Shown piece by piece: positions 46,338 to 55,967 of a DNA stretch of 64,000 bases. The DNA is from Adineta vaga. Its lineage: Eukaryota; Rotifera. Each line of letters starts with the position of its first letter. The first letter of the stretch is position 1. The position numbers were made by a program, and so were the translations under genes. The notes under the pieces are model-generated. The model was not told the DNA's origin. It did not search any database and saw only the letters and a program-made list of their open reading frames with translations. The stretch covers positions 14,198,001-14,262,000 of the forward strand of contig CP075496.1 in the NCBI GenBank assembly GCA_021613535.1, read 5' to 3'.

Positions 46338-48119
46338 AATATATCAGATCATTTACTTTTCGAATCATTGATATTGTCAAAAGGCAAATCTTTTTATCAA
46401 TGAAATTCTTTAGGCTTAATTAGCGAAAAACAGGACGGTAGTCACAAGATCTTCTTTTATTATTCTGTACTATTGAAGTGTAAAAATTAAAAATAAATCC
46501 TAATTAGAAGAAAAAACATGATCGTGTCATGCGTAATGTCTTCTTTTAAATAGGTTTCTGTGTAGGATGTCTTTGAAAACAATGAATGTGTGTCAAAAAT
46601 TTCAAATTGACGGAGAAACTCATTTTTAATGATGTAGAAGTTCAATTATACTTTGAAATACTCAACGATAGAATTCTTGTATATGAAAAGTTTCTTTTAT
46701 TATTGAATCGATCAAAGAAACATATTTCTCATGTTTATTATCGAAAATTCGTTAGAAAGATTGGTGTATATATGATCTTTTCTTTCAAATGTCTTTTTTT
46801 GAGGTTATTAGTGACGTGATATTGCCGTAGATGTCTTAATAAAATATGTATCATCCATCCGTTGTTTATTCGTCGTGCCAAGATGGGGATAGGCTTCAGA
46901 CTGGACACCTCCGAGTAACTCGCTGAAAATATGGATATCTGGTTAATGAGATTATGACAACCGTTGATATTGTAAAAGAATGAAAAGTCTTTATTTGCAT
47001 AAAAGTTAAACTTACGATACTTTTTCCATTTATAAATATCAGAATAGAAATGAACTTTGAGAATAAAATATTGTTCTACATATATATATATTTCTCACTG
47101 ATATACTCTATTAATGATTGCGCTCTTGTTTGTTTACAATCGGCACAATATTCAATAGCTGTTTTCGATAGTCAAATGAGCAGTTTTTCATTATTTAAGG
47201 AACTATATTGGCAGACGATAAGTAACTTGTATTAGTAACCGTTCCTATAATACATTGTTTTCATTTCCCATCGAAGGATAATGAATGACATAGCTTTTAT
47301 TCATTTCGTGGAGATTCATCACAAACTATTCAATTTCTTTATCTAATTCTATTTAGAACCACTTGTTTTATAGATATTATGTCGATATGAACCTCGTTTT
47401 TTAAGCTCAGCTAATTTTAACATTTCTATTGAGAACGCAAATATCATCAATCTTTATCCTTTCAAAACGGTTTTCAATTTCATTGTTCAAATCTTTTCAT
47501 ACGTTTTGAATTACAAATATAAGTTTTAAACTAAATTATCTTTGAATAATGAGTATCACATTACTCATTTATCTGATGCTTTTATTATCTAATCTCTAGA
47601 TCATGTAATATTGAATCGTGAACTTTATCAATCGATAGCAACAATAAGAATATTTTGTTCTAAAAATGACTTTCTATATAAGAAGTTCGTCTAGTATAAA
47701 GTAATTAAAGGTTTAAAATCAATGTTAAACGGTTTTCTTTATTTACTTCGATATTATTCACCAGATTTTTTTCTTTCTTTATTGGGTCGCAGATGGAATT
47801 AATATGTTATGATATTAAATTTATATAGAAGAAAGATGAATGAAAAAAATCCAATAACATCGCCGATAAGCAAAAAATGAGTGAGAGAAATGAAAGAAAG
47901 AAAGAAAAAAAATACTTTGCATATGTACATACGTTCGCCGACAGCATCGATAATGAATGTATATATAAAAAGATAAAGTGTGTAATAGGATCGAAACTAT
48001 AGCAATCATTCCATATTGAATGTAAGTTTCGATTATATGTTATCTTTTATTTATATAGATATATTTAGTAAATGATAAAATACTCGTACACGAAAACTTT
48101 CTTTTGTAGAAAAATAATC
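46338..48119. other. Long gene-poor region with a possible PAN-like remnant
   Basis: About 1.8 kb, mostly AT-rich. At 47104-47240 a frame reads NDCALVCLQSAQYSIAVFDS, which resembles a piece of a Cys-rich PAN/apple-like extracellular module, but no start, splice pair or downstream exon supports it. A GC-richer patch at 46862-46925 has no identity I know. Confidence 0.35.
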
Positions 48120-49305
48120 ATGTGGAAATGTTTCAATACTTGGATTATTCTTCTTATTCTTGGTGAAAAATGTATTTTAACATCTCAATTTCTTTTACCA
48201 GACCGACAAGAATTATTACTTGTTCCATCAGTTGCTTTTCGTCATCATTCAGAATCGATGGCATTGACTGCAGTTGCTCAAATAACAGATGATTGGATTT
48301 TATATGCTCAAGGTAGTTTTCTTACACTTATTTCCTTTTTTATTTGCTTATCGTTTTCTTTCAGGTTGGTTTTTTGAAGAAAATCCATTTCGAGCTGGTC
48401 TTGCAAGATCAATTCTTGGAACAACTGTTCATGATATTGATCGCAAACGTGTTGCTTATTTTACTGGTAGTGGTATACGGTATAAAGCTTTGTGTATCGA
48501 TGGTTTAAAAAATGAAATGTGTACACAAACAGATTCAAATGGTTTAATTGAAACACAATTTCGATTATCAAATAATGATATCGATCTTTTTCGTGTTCCT
48601 GGAGGAAGTGGTGGAAAAGTTGAATATTCCGTTTCAACAATTGATAAAAATCTGCAGAAAAAAGGTGAAATCTTTCTTTGTGATGATCATGGAATATCAT
48701 TTATTAGTGATATTGTAAGTAATTATTTTGATCAATGAAGATAATTTAATATGATATAGGATGATACAATAAAAATCACTGGTGTAACAAGTGCACGTGC
48801 TGTACTTCGAAATACATTTTCTGGTGAATATAAAGCTGTACCTGGTATGTCCGAACGTTATCGTCATTATGAATCAGTTTATAATGCAACATTTCATTAT
48901 TTAACTGCATCACCTGATCAATTATATCCATTTTTACGAGAATTTTTTGATCGTGAACAATTCCCATTAGGTTCATATCATATGAGACATTTCACATGGT
49001 TTGATACAAATTTCTTTCAATTTTTTGCATCAAAATCATTCATTCGACAAAAAACAAATATATTACATATGTTTTTTCAACAAACACGTTCAAGACAATT
49101 TATTTTACTTGGTGATATATTTCAAAAAGATCCAGAAATTTATGCTAATATTTATCAAAATTATCCTGACAGAATTCTAAAAATCTTTATACGTGTACCA
49201 AAGAAGAGAACTATTGATCGATTAGGTGAAGTATTCAAAGATATACCAAAAAATAAATGGGCAACATTTGTGAATGGTTATGATTTACCAGAAAGTATAT
49301 TTTAA
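48120..49305 (+). CDS. APP1-type phosphatidate phosphatase (DUF2183), secreted or lumenal
   Basis: Exons 48120-48312, 48365-48714 and 48760-49305 join to 362 residues. Seen: N-terminal hydrophobic leader MWKCFNTWIILLILGEKCIL; an N-terminal beta-rich part (GWFFEENPFRAGLARSILGT); then the catalytic domain with SDIDDTIKITGVTSARAVLR, the DxDxT signature of HAD-like phosphatases of the APP1/DUF2183 family; YHYLTASPDQLYPFLREFF-like core (here FHYLTASPDQLYPFLREFF); and FILLGDIFQKDPEIYANIY and IFIRVPKKR, the later conserved acidic and basic motifs. Yeast APP1 dephosphorylates phosphatidate to diacylglycerol at cortical actin patches. A leader peptide is unusual for APP1 and suggests a lumenal or secreted enzyme here. 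A TTTTGTAG acceptor lies 10 bases before the ATG; the upstream ATG at 48072 would add 16 residues and spoil the leader. Confidence 0.87.
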
Positions 49306-49718
49306 AATTTAATAAATAAAAGTTTTAGAAAAAAAAAGAGGGAAAAACTTCGTACATAAACACTTTATTGAAAAAAAAGGTTCAAATTGTAACTCTTAAC
49401 CGGGCCGATGAGGGTCTATAAACAAAACAAATACAATCAATTTTATATATACAGTACTGGCCAAAACTATAAGAACAAAATCACAGCTTCATCTACGTTA
49501 TATAAAAGCAAGGTTGTTTCCGATTGAAAATAATATAAGTAGACATCAGTCTTACTGGTAATCATTTCCATAAAAAAAGTTATGCAAAATAATTGAAACT
49601 AAGATTTCCAACTGTATCTCTTTTTTATGCTAAAATGACTGGAAAATACCAATAAAATTCATTGATAGGGTTGTCCAGTTTTAAAAACAATAGATATTGA
49701 AATTTAAATGATAGATTC
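49306..49718. other. Spacer with a Tc1/mariner-like terminal sequence
   Basis: Mostly AT-rich. At 49452-49477 TACAGTACTGGCCAAAACTA continues TAAGAACA, which resembles the outer end of many Tc1/mariner inverted repeats (CAGTACTGG-CAAAA-TATAAGAAC). No matching opposite end or transposase was found nearby. Confidence 0.4.
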
Positions 49719-49947
49719 GAATAGAGAATCATTTTCTCTACAAGAACAAACATTAAGCAACTTTTTAGATATCTTTCTGTCATATACATATAATCAAAGA
49801 CAAATTAAATTGAAGAAAAATCGCGCTTTTATGCTTATTTTTCATGTAAAATAGTGAATTATTTTGGATCATAGATATAGCTCGTTAACAAAAAGATATT
49901 TAAAGCTGCCCAATGTTTGTTCTTGTGGAGAAAATGATGTTCTATTC
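49719..49947. repeat. Foldback repeat, about 60-base arms
   Basis: Arms at about 49719-49780 and 49888-49947 are imperfect reverse complements sharing GAATAGA, ATCATTTTCTC, ACAAGAACAAACATT and ATATCTTT. Loop about 107 bases. The AAGAACAAA words recall the Tc1-like end 270 bases upstream, so the two may belong to one decayed element. Confidence 0.6.
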
Positions 49948-50018
49948 ATTTTTATCATTTTCCCATACGATTTCAATCATCACACGAGAAAATGATTAAA
50001 CATACTTGTAATTATCAG

Positions 50019-50209
50019 TGTGAAGCTAGCACCATTTAGCTAGCGCCATGAAACTAAGAATTTTGTGAAAATGAATTCCCGTCGATGACAATGAGTCTAT
50101 TCGACGCAGAATTTGATTCTACATAGAATAGACACATTTTCGTCGACGGGAATTCGTTTTTACAGAATTCTTTGTTTCGTGGTGCTAACTCCATGGTTCT
50201 AGCTTCACA
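50019..50209. repeat. Hairpin (MITE-like) inverted repeat, 84-base arms
   Basis: Arms 50019-50102 and 50126-50209 are reverse complements at about 70 of 84 positions, with a perfect core GAATTCCCGTCGA and ends TGTGAAGCTAG. Loop only 23 bases, so the whole 191-base unit can fold into a long hairpin. No ORF. Sits directly upstream of a receptor fragment. Confidence 0.75.
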
Positions 50210-50229
50210 TCGATTGGTTATTATTTCAT

Positions 50230-50400
50230 TACTTTTATTTAATAAAAATCCAGCTTCGACTTTTTATCTTTATTTTGTTTCTACACTACATTTTCGTTAG
50301 GAAATCAAACAATTTTTTCGTTATAATAAACAAATTCATGTTCCTTTCTATAGAACATCAACAGTTTCATACTCATCAAAATATTCAATTGACGTAATTA
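50230..50400 (+). pseudogene. 3' fragment of a 7TM receptor gene
   Basis: Nucleotide sequence resembles the end of the intact receptor at 46.2-46.33 kb: both contain TATTTTATTTCTACAC-CACATTTTCGT-AGGAAATCAAAC-like strings, encoding YFISTPHFRHEIKR in the intact gene and YFVSTLHFR-stop-EIKQFF here. The fragment starts right after the 191-base hairpin and keeps the last TM7 part and the C-tail with a premature stop. Probably a duplicated, truncated copy. Confidence 0.55.
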
Positions 50401-50689
50401 TTGAAACAAACAGAAAGAAGGATACGACATTTACGTTTATCATTGTAATTCAACTATGTAGGAAGACTTTAAAAGAAACATATTCCAACGAGCAAAGGGT
50501 GTGGGTGGGTGAAGGTGTTGTAAGGCACAGAGCAAAGTGTGGAGATTGAATACTTTAAAACTAGATGCTTCGACTTCTAGATGTATAAGTTTAGAACTCG
50601 AAGAAGGAGCCTAATACTCGAAACCACTTAACGATTTCTACACTACTCCATTTACAACGTATAGCTGAAAAGAAATGTATCAACCTTAA

Positions 50690-51400
50690 TCCAAGTCGTT
50701 TAAAATGTGATTACTCATTAGCTGCTATCAATGGATTTAGAAGAGTGTTTCATTCTATACATGTATCAGGATTTTTTTTTTAACTTTTCACAATCGCTTT
50801 GGCGAAAAATACAAGAATTGGAACTTAGTCGATATGTTAAATATTCAAATTTAACTAACTCCAATAATACTGATGCAACACTTAAAACAAATGCTACTAA
50901 ATGGTTTCTTTGTGCTATATTGGTTTAGCTTTAATTCCATCTTATCTAGTCGAAAAAACATGGGTCGAAGCTATAGATGAATATACACCAGATCATAGTT
51001 CAAGTATTACATTTAATGATTATATTGTATCTACTTATGTTGATTGTACATCATCTCGTTATCCTATTAATTTATAGAATGTTAATAACGCAATTATAAA
51101 TAATGTACCTAGAACTAACAATCACGTGGAGGCATACAACAAAAGATTAGGTTCATTGTTTCCTACGCATCCTCATATCTTTCGCTTCATTGAAATGTTA
51201 AAAGATGAACACGTATATCAACAGCATTGAACAATCAATGGTGCATGCTCCAAGACGACAAAAAAAGCGAAGATATCAATGTTCTACTCAACAAACTACT
51301 CGAGCAGCATAGTAAGGGTCGAATTACAGATCTTGATTTAGCTATTCAATGTGGAAAAGCTGTGAAAACTAAACTGGTAAAGCAATAATAGTCTTATTTT
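50690..51400 (+). mobile_element. Mutator-like (MULE) transposase remnant
   Basis: Seen across shifting frames: CDYSLAAINGFRRVFHSIHV, FSQSLWRKIQELELSRYVKY, NATKWFLCAI, ALIPSYLVEKTWVEAIDEYT, FNDYIVSTYVDCTSSRYPIN, then NNAIINNVPRTNNHVEAYNK, RLGSLFPTHPHIFRFIEMLK, and a C-terminal ITDLDLAIQCGKAVKTKLVK-like part. The E-A-N near a predicted helix (FE/AAINGF), the SQSLWRKIQ helix and the TNNHVEAYNKRL motif are those of MULE transposases, often with FLYWCH zinc fingers in animals. At least two frame changes and a TAG replacing a Trp codon (near 51076) disable it. N-terminal zinc finger and terminal repeats are not visible. Confidence 0.65.
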
Positions 51401-52142
51401 TGTTGTATATACATGCACACATAGGTGCATTTCTTTGTTATGATCATAATATTGTTGATTTATTTTCTCTCTGTTCTATTACATATCTTGTTCTCTTCTT
51501 ATAAATACAACTTATGATTATTCTAATTAATTGTATAAGGGCCGAAATAAGAAAGGACCAAAATGAAGAGGACCCCAATGAGAAGGACCGATTCGGACCG
51601 AATCGAGGACTACCCAAATGAAATCCCTTTGGCCTTCATGGTATTTAATATCTTATCTTTATGGGTGATCAACGAAGATGAAATTAGACAAAAGAGAACT
51701 TCATTCGATGCCACTACCAATCAATTATTAGATCATGCATTATCTTTAATACCAGCTCAGTCATTTTTTGTTCCTGCATAAAATAACAATAAGTAAGTCA
51801 AGAATTTGTACTTTCAGAAAAAAAAGGATTGATGACAATCAATAATTTAGCAAAAATTGAAACGAAATTCGAGGTAAAATTTTTCTTAAACCATTTTTAT
51901 TCTTTAACCATCATTTATTGAGTTCAAATTGAAATATCTCGACGAATTTATCTAGAAAAGTAATAAATTATTTTTGTTTTTATTGTAGTCCTTCATCGTC
52001 GCCTTCTTGATCTCCACCTACATCTTCATCTTTATCATCGGCATCTTCGTCAGCATGTTTGTCAACATCGTCATCACTATCTTCATCGCCGTCATTATCT
52101 TTGATTGTTCGAAATAAATGAAATATCTTGTTTATTTTTAGG
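51401..52142. other. Decayed intergenic region
   Basis: Contains an AGGACC-based short repeat (GAAAGGACCAAAATGAAGAG then GACCCCAATGAGAAGGACCG) at 51553-51601 and a CATCTTCATC-rich low-complexity stretch at 51990-52100 that reads as acidic residues on the - strand. A 72-codon frame (51563-51781) has no recognisable similarity. Confidence 0.4.
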
Positions 52143-52410
52143 ATTCACTATAATCAAGATTCAGAAGGTGAATGTGCTGTTCCAGTAGTACGTCGTTTTG
52201 ATTCTTCGTCAAATGGTAATAGATTATTTTGGTACAGTTTTGATATTGGCCCTTTCCATTTATTCTGGTGAATACAATTTTCACCTTCGATCATTACAAT
52301 ATATTTTGGTTAGAAAAAATTTACAATCATTAAATCGTTCTCGTACATCGTGGATTATTGTCGGTTCACATCGTCCAATGTATTCATCACAAATAATTCA
52401 GCTACTTTAT
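52143..52410 (+). pseudogene. Purple acid phosphatase (metallophosphoesterase) exon fragment
   Basis: After a TTTTTAG acceptor the sequence reads DSEGECAVPVVRRFD, then LFWYSFDIGPFHF; after a shift it continues YSGEYNFHLRSLQYILVRKN, LQSLNRSRTSWIIVGSHRPM. In purple acid phosphatases (ACP7 type) the same order is EGECGVP, WYSFDxGPxHF, NTEHDF, RSWIIVxGHRPMY, where GHRPMY carries a metal-binding His. Here that Gly-His region is GSHRPMY. One frame change and missing flanking exons mark this as a pseudogene fragment. Confidence 0.6.
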
Positions 52411-52444
52411 TTAATTATATTAATGTTGCAATTCTATTTAGAAC

Positions 52445-52645
52445 AAGGAGGAAAATGTGAGATTTCCATACTTCCACATACTTCTACTGTACTTCTATTA
52501 TACTCCCTTGTACCGAACAGTACGATAGAAGTATGATGGAAGTATCCGAGAAGTACAAGGAAAGTACGAAGGAGTATACTTCTTTCATACTTTCCTCGTA
52601 CTTCCACGATACTTCGAAGTACGGAAGTCTTGCTTTTCCCTCCTT
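52445..52645. repeat. Palindromic TACTTC/GAAGTA-rich element with terminal inverted repeats
   Basis: Ends AAGGAGGAAAATGTGAGA and the reverse complement of TCTTGCTTTTCCCTCCTT pair as imperfect terminal repeats. Between them TACTTC and its complement GAAGTA recur more than a dozen times in both orientations, making many overlapping stem options. No ORF. MITE-like, abutting the phosphatase fragment. Confidence 0.6.
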
Positions 52646-52799
52646 GATATTATCTCATAATTATAACTATGAACAAGAATTTTTTATGAAGATATCTTAA
52701 AGTAAATAAAAGAATAAATATAGAATCATCTCATGATTTATCTTCAGAAAGATAAAGGATTTTGTTTTTTTCACAAATAAAATATTCGCTTATCCGATA

Positions 52800-53795
52800 C
52801 TATGAAAGAATTGTGAAGTAATAGTTTTTTACGAAAACAGGTTCAAGACCTCCACCATAAAGAGTTGGATAAAATACTGTGGTTGCTACACCTTCATGAC
52901 GTTGCACTGTCAAGGTTTGTTTTTTCGAGAAATTTTCACTATTAAAATATAATTCTTTTGGTATTAATGTAAAATCTCTAGGATATTGATCTGCTTTCCA
53001 TTGAATACGAACAGTATCATTTCCATTAACTTTATGTGGTGCACTAGTAAGCCATACTTGAATATCTACAGTTTCACCTGGATATAGATATGTTGCTCCT
53101 GGATCATACTGTATTTGAAACCTTGCATCTGCACATAAACCAGTCCAATTTTGTGGAATTGAATTAAAATATTTTTCATCTGGTTTTCCAATTGATAGGA
53201 CTTTATATTCTGTTGTTTTTTGTACGAGAGCCGCTATGTTATAATCAATACGAGTTGATCGTATAGGTCTATCAGTATTTTTTTCAAAATAAATTTCTTG
53301 ACATGGAACAATCTTTCCATTACTTAGTTCACATGTTTTATTTGAATACCAATAATCTTCATTTTCTTTTGATTGATTTGAATGAATCATTTCATATTTA
53401 AAATCAACATAATTTCTTATTTCAAATGAATCCAAAGCTGTTACCCAATGGTCAGGAAATGTATTAAATGGATTTCCATGACCATCTATAGTATATGTTG
53501 CATACCAACAACCAGGTGGAGGTGGTGGAGTATAAATATATAGTTGAACATAATACTTCGATTGAGGTGAATCAGGAAATGCATACGGTATATGTTTCAT
53601 AGCATAAGCTGAAATATCAGTTGATGAATTATGATCCCACTTCTGAAATGCTCGTTGATTTATTTCATCAACTACCACTAATTTTTTCTCACCATCATAA
53701 TTTTCATTACTATGAAAAGTAATTTGAGAAGGAAAATATGGTTGAGCACATTCTCCCATTGAATAGAATAATATGAAATATAATAAGACCATCAT
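52800..53795 (-). CDS. Secreted glycoprotein, unrecognised
   Basis: Single 331-codon frame without introns. Seen: a signal peptide (MMVLLYFILFYSMGECAQ), a region rich in Tyr, Trp and N-glycosylation motifs (NQS, NKT, NWT, NGNDT, NFS), paired cysteines (GCWYATY; KTCELSNGKIVPCQEI; GLCADARF), and a C-terminal half with alternating hydrophobics (TVDIQVWLTSAPHKVNGNDT, VRIQWKADQYPRDFTLIPK, LTVQRHEGVATTVFYPTL) consistent with an Ig-like or Calx-beta-like sandwich. I do not recognise a named family; the gene organisation resembles other single-exon bdelloid secreted proteins. It ends without a membrane segment, so it is probably released. The stop is a few bases after the sandwich domain. Confidence 0.62.
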   Translation of the reverse strand: MMVLLYFILFYSMGECAQPYFPSQITFHSNENYDGEKKLVVVDEINQRAFQKWDHNSSTDISAYAMKHIPYAFPDSPQSKYYVQLYIYTPPPPPGCWYATYTIDGHGNPFNTFPDHWVTALDSFEIRNYVDFKYEMIHSNQSKENEDYWYSNKTCELSNGKIVPCQEIYFEKNTDRPIRSTRIDYNIAALVQKTTEYKVLSIGKPDEKYFNSIPQNWTGLCADARFQIQYDPGATYLYPGETVDIQVWLTSAPHKVNGNDTVRIQWKADQYPRDFTLIPKELYFNSENFSKKQTLTVQRHEGVATTVFYPTLYGGGLEPVFVKNYYFTILS

Positions 53796-54414
53796 TGTCT
53801 GGGATATTCAACACTAAATGAAATGAATACTTACCTTTCTAGAGCAATTTTATTCTTCATTTATTTTACTTTGAAAATGATGATTTAGCACGAAAATAAC
53901 GAAGTCATTTATCATCTGTCTCAATTTTCTCATGAAAAATATTTTTTTATCGATCAATTCATATTTCTATATATACTCGGTTATTTTAACCGGAGACAAG
54001 TACCCGATATCTATGAAATGATGAATAAATCGTCAAGTTTTCGATATATTTTACGTTCTGATTTGTTTCTTCATCAATCATGAGAAAAACTAAAGTTCAT
54101 AGTTCAAAAGGTTTTCATTTCAAAGAGTGGGAATGAACCGTATGAAATTAATATAAAAACAGCACGAAACAAAACGTGCAATACAAGATTATTGTAATAT
54201 GAACTTGTCATAGAATTAAAAATAAAATTATCATTTCAATTAGAAAAAACACACGATACACAAATACAAGTGATCAGCAGACACTATGAAAAGGATGATC
54301 TTCACATTGTTTTGAGACATGTTTTTATCGGAATCTACAATAATCACTTCAGATATCTTTCCTCACACAAAATATTATTCCATCAAAACATTGATTTCTA
54401 TATAAAAATACGTT
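53796..54414. other. Divergent promoter region
   Basis: About 620 AT-rich bases between the secreted glycoprotein (-) and the second 7TM receptor (+). A short frame at 54270-54497 overlaps the receptor start out of frame and is not coding. Confidence 0.45.
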
Positions 54415-55416
54415 ATGGGTATTATCGAGGACTTCTCTTCTACGACTACGATGGTTCAAAATTTTTCATCTATGGATCCAATTGGCAAAACTATTAGTCG
54501 TACATGGATTAAAATTGAATTTTCTCTATTTCTTATCGGTCAAATTCTTGCTATTCCTTGCTATTTATTTGTTATGTATCATATTTTAGCGCATCGAACT
54601 TCTCGACGTGCTTTACATAACCATGTCATAATATTCATGTTATTTTATGGTTTTATTGATTTAACTATTGATTTATCATTAACAATGAGTTATTCATTAT
54701 TAGAATGTGTATCATTCTTTTCTCCTATTGTTTGTCTCATTTGGCAATTTGTTGATTATGGAATATGGTATGGTTCGATTTCTCTTATGTTCTGGGCATC
54801 TGTTGAACGACATATTCTTGTATTTCATTCGAATCTTGTTTGTACACGTCGACGTCGTTTTCTTATTCACTATATTCCATTGATCTTTTTCTCTCTTTAT
54901 ACACCAATATTATATTTTTATTTGATCTTTATTTATCCATGTGATACAGTTTATGATAATACAAGTATTCGTTGTGGTAATGTTTGTTACTTTACCATCG
55001 CTTCAGTTTGGTTTATCTATTATGATACTCTTGCACATTATATTATTCCAGTTCTTTTAATATCTATCTTCAGTGGTATTCTCATCATACGTTTTCTAAA
55101 ACAACGATCACGTTTAAAACAAGCAACAAAATGGCGTCAATGCCGAAAAATGATTGTTCAACTGGCACTTGTTTCGATGTCTTATATTATTTTTGATTTA
55201 CCCTACATTATTATCGTAATTGTTCAATCATCTGGTTATCCACAGTTTGGTAGTGAAATTCTCTCACCCTATATTTCACATCTAGTTTATGTTCCTGCAA
55301 TTATTATACCTTACGGTATTCTTCTATCATTACCTCGATTAAAACAAAAACTACGAGCATTACTTTTTTGGAAAAGATCTAGACGAACGATAGTTCCAGT
55401 GACTATAATTCAGTAG
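54415..55416 (+). CDS. Class A-like 7TM G-protein-coupled receptor, divergent, single exon
   Basis: Uninterrupted 333-codon frame from ATG. Seen: N-glycosylation site (NFSS) in a short extracellular tail; TM1 IEFSLFLIGQILAIPCYLFV; intracellular loop HRTSRRALHNHV; TM2 IIFMLFYGFIDLTIDLSL; TM3 region IWQFVDYGIWYGSISLMFWA ending ASVERHILVFH, so DRY is ERH; TM4 RFLIHYIPLIFFSLYTPILY; extracellular Cys pair (YPCD ... RCGNVC); TM5-TM7 with basic loop 3 (KQRSRLKQATKWRQCRK) and IIPYGILLSLPRLK in TM7 where NPxxY is missing. Typical of a bdelloid-expanded receptor family. Ligand and coupling unknown. Confidence 0.8.
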   Translation: MGIIEDFSSTTTMVQNFSSMDPIGKTISRTWIKIEFSLFLIGQILAIPCYLFVMYHILAHRTSRRALHNHVIIFMLFYGFIDLTIDLSLTMSYSLLECVSFFSPIVCLIWQFVDYGIWYGSISLMFWASVERHILVFHSNLVCTRRRRFLIHYIPLIFFSLYTPILYFYLIFIYPCDTVYDNTSIRCGNVCYFTIASVWFIYYDTLAHYIIPVLLISIFSGILIIRFLKQRSRLKQATKWRQCRKMIVQLALVSMSYIIFDLPYIIIVIVQSSGYPQFGSEILSPYISHLVYVPAIIIPYGILLSLPRLKQKLRALLFWKRSRRTIVPVTIIQ

Positions 55417-55610
55417 TTTGCAAGACTAATGTTAATGTCATTATTCTTGTAAAATTTATTTGTCAATATAGAATAAATAATTACAAATAAACTCATGCAT
55501 TACACTTCACTCTTACTTATACAAAAAGACTAAATCACTGATTAGAGATTTCTTCATTTGTTTGCGTTTGATACAACTAGAAACACAGAATAATCTTCAT
55601 AAGCATGCAT
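55417..55610. other. Convergent spacer
   Basis: Short AT-rich 3' region between the 7TM receptor (+) and the polycystin-like remnant (-). AATAAATAATTAC near 55473 is a poly-A candidate. Confidence 0.4.
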
Positions 55611-55634
55611 AGTTCTATGAGAAAAACATTTTAC

Positions 55635-55945
55635 ATACTCGATTGAGCGCATCTAATAATTGATCAACTTTATCAGAAAATTGTTCAACTGGACCATAAT
55701 ATTTCGTACGCATTTGAGTCTTTCGTTCGGTTTGATCTTCATTGAGTTTTCTTAAACCTAAAACATATTTTCAATTAATTCTTTGTCATTTCATTTGATT
55801 CTTCATTATACCTATCGATTGTTGAATTCCTTTCTTGAAATAACTTTGCAAAATGTTTCGTTTGTTCATAACGCCAAATATATATTCCAAAACTTGTCCA
55901 TGAAAAAACTATGATTTCAACATTAATATAAGACCAAAATCGTTT
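55635..55945 (-). pseudogene. Polycystin-like membrane and tail remnants
   Basis: On the - strand, just past the stop at 55968, another frame reads KCFKRFWSYINVEIIVFSWT then SFGIYIWRYEQTKHFAKLFQ, matching the polycystin S2/S3 region (in PKD2: FRSFWNCLDVVIVVLS...). It meets a GTATAA donor; after a TTTTAG acceptor follow LRKLNEDQTERKTQMR and VEQFSDKVDQLLDALNRV, a helical tail. Phase does not join cleanly across that intron. The pore domain (S4-S6) that should lie between is absent. Read as the decayed 3' end of the NHL-polycystin gene. Confidence 0.5.
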
Positions 55946-55967
55946 GAAACATTTTCATTTCATTTCA

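Noticed and set aside
46093-46371. 92-codon + frame within the 7TM receptor
   Set aside because: Overlaps the receptor in another frame; a shadow of its hydrophobic coding sequence.
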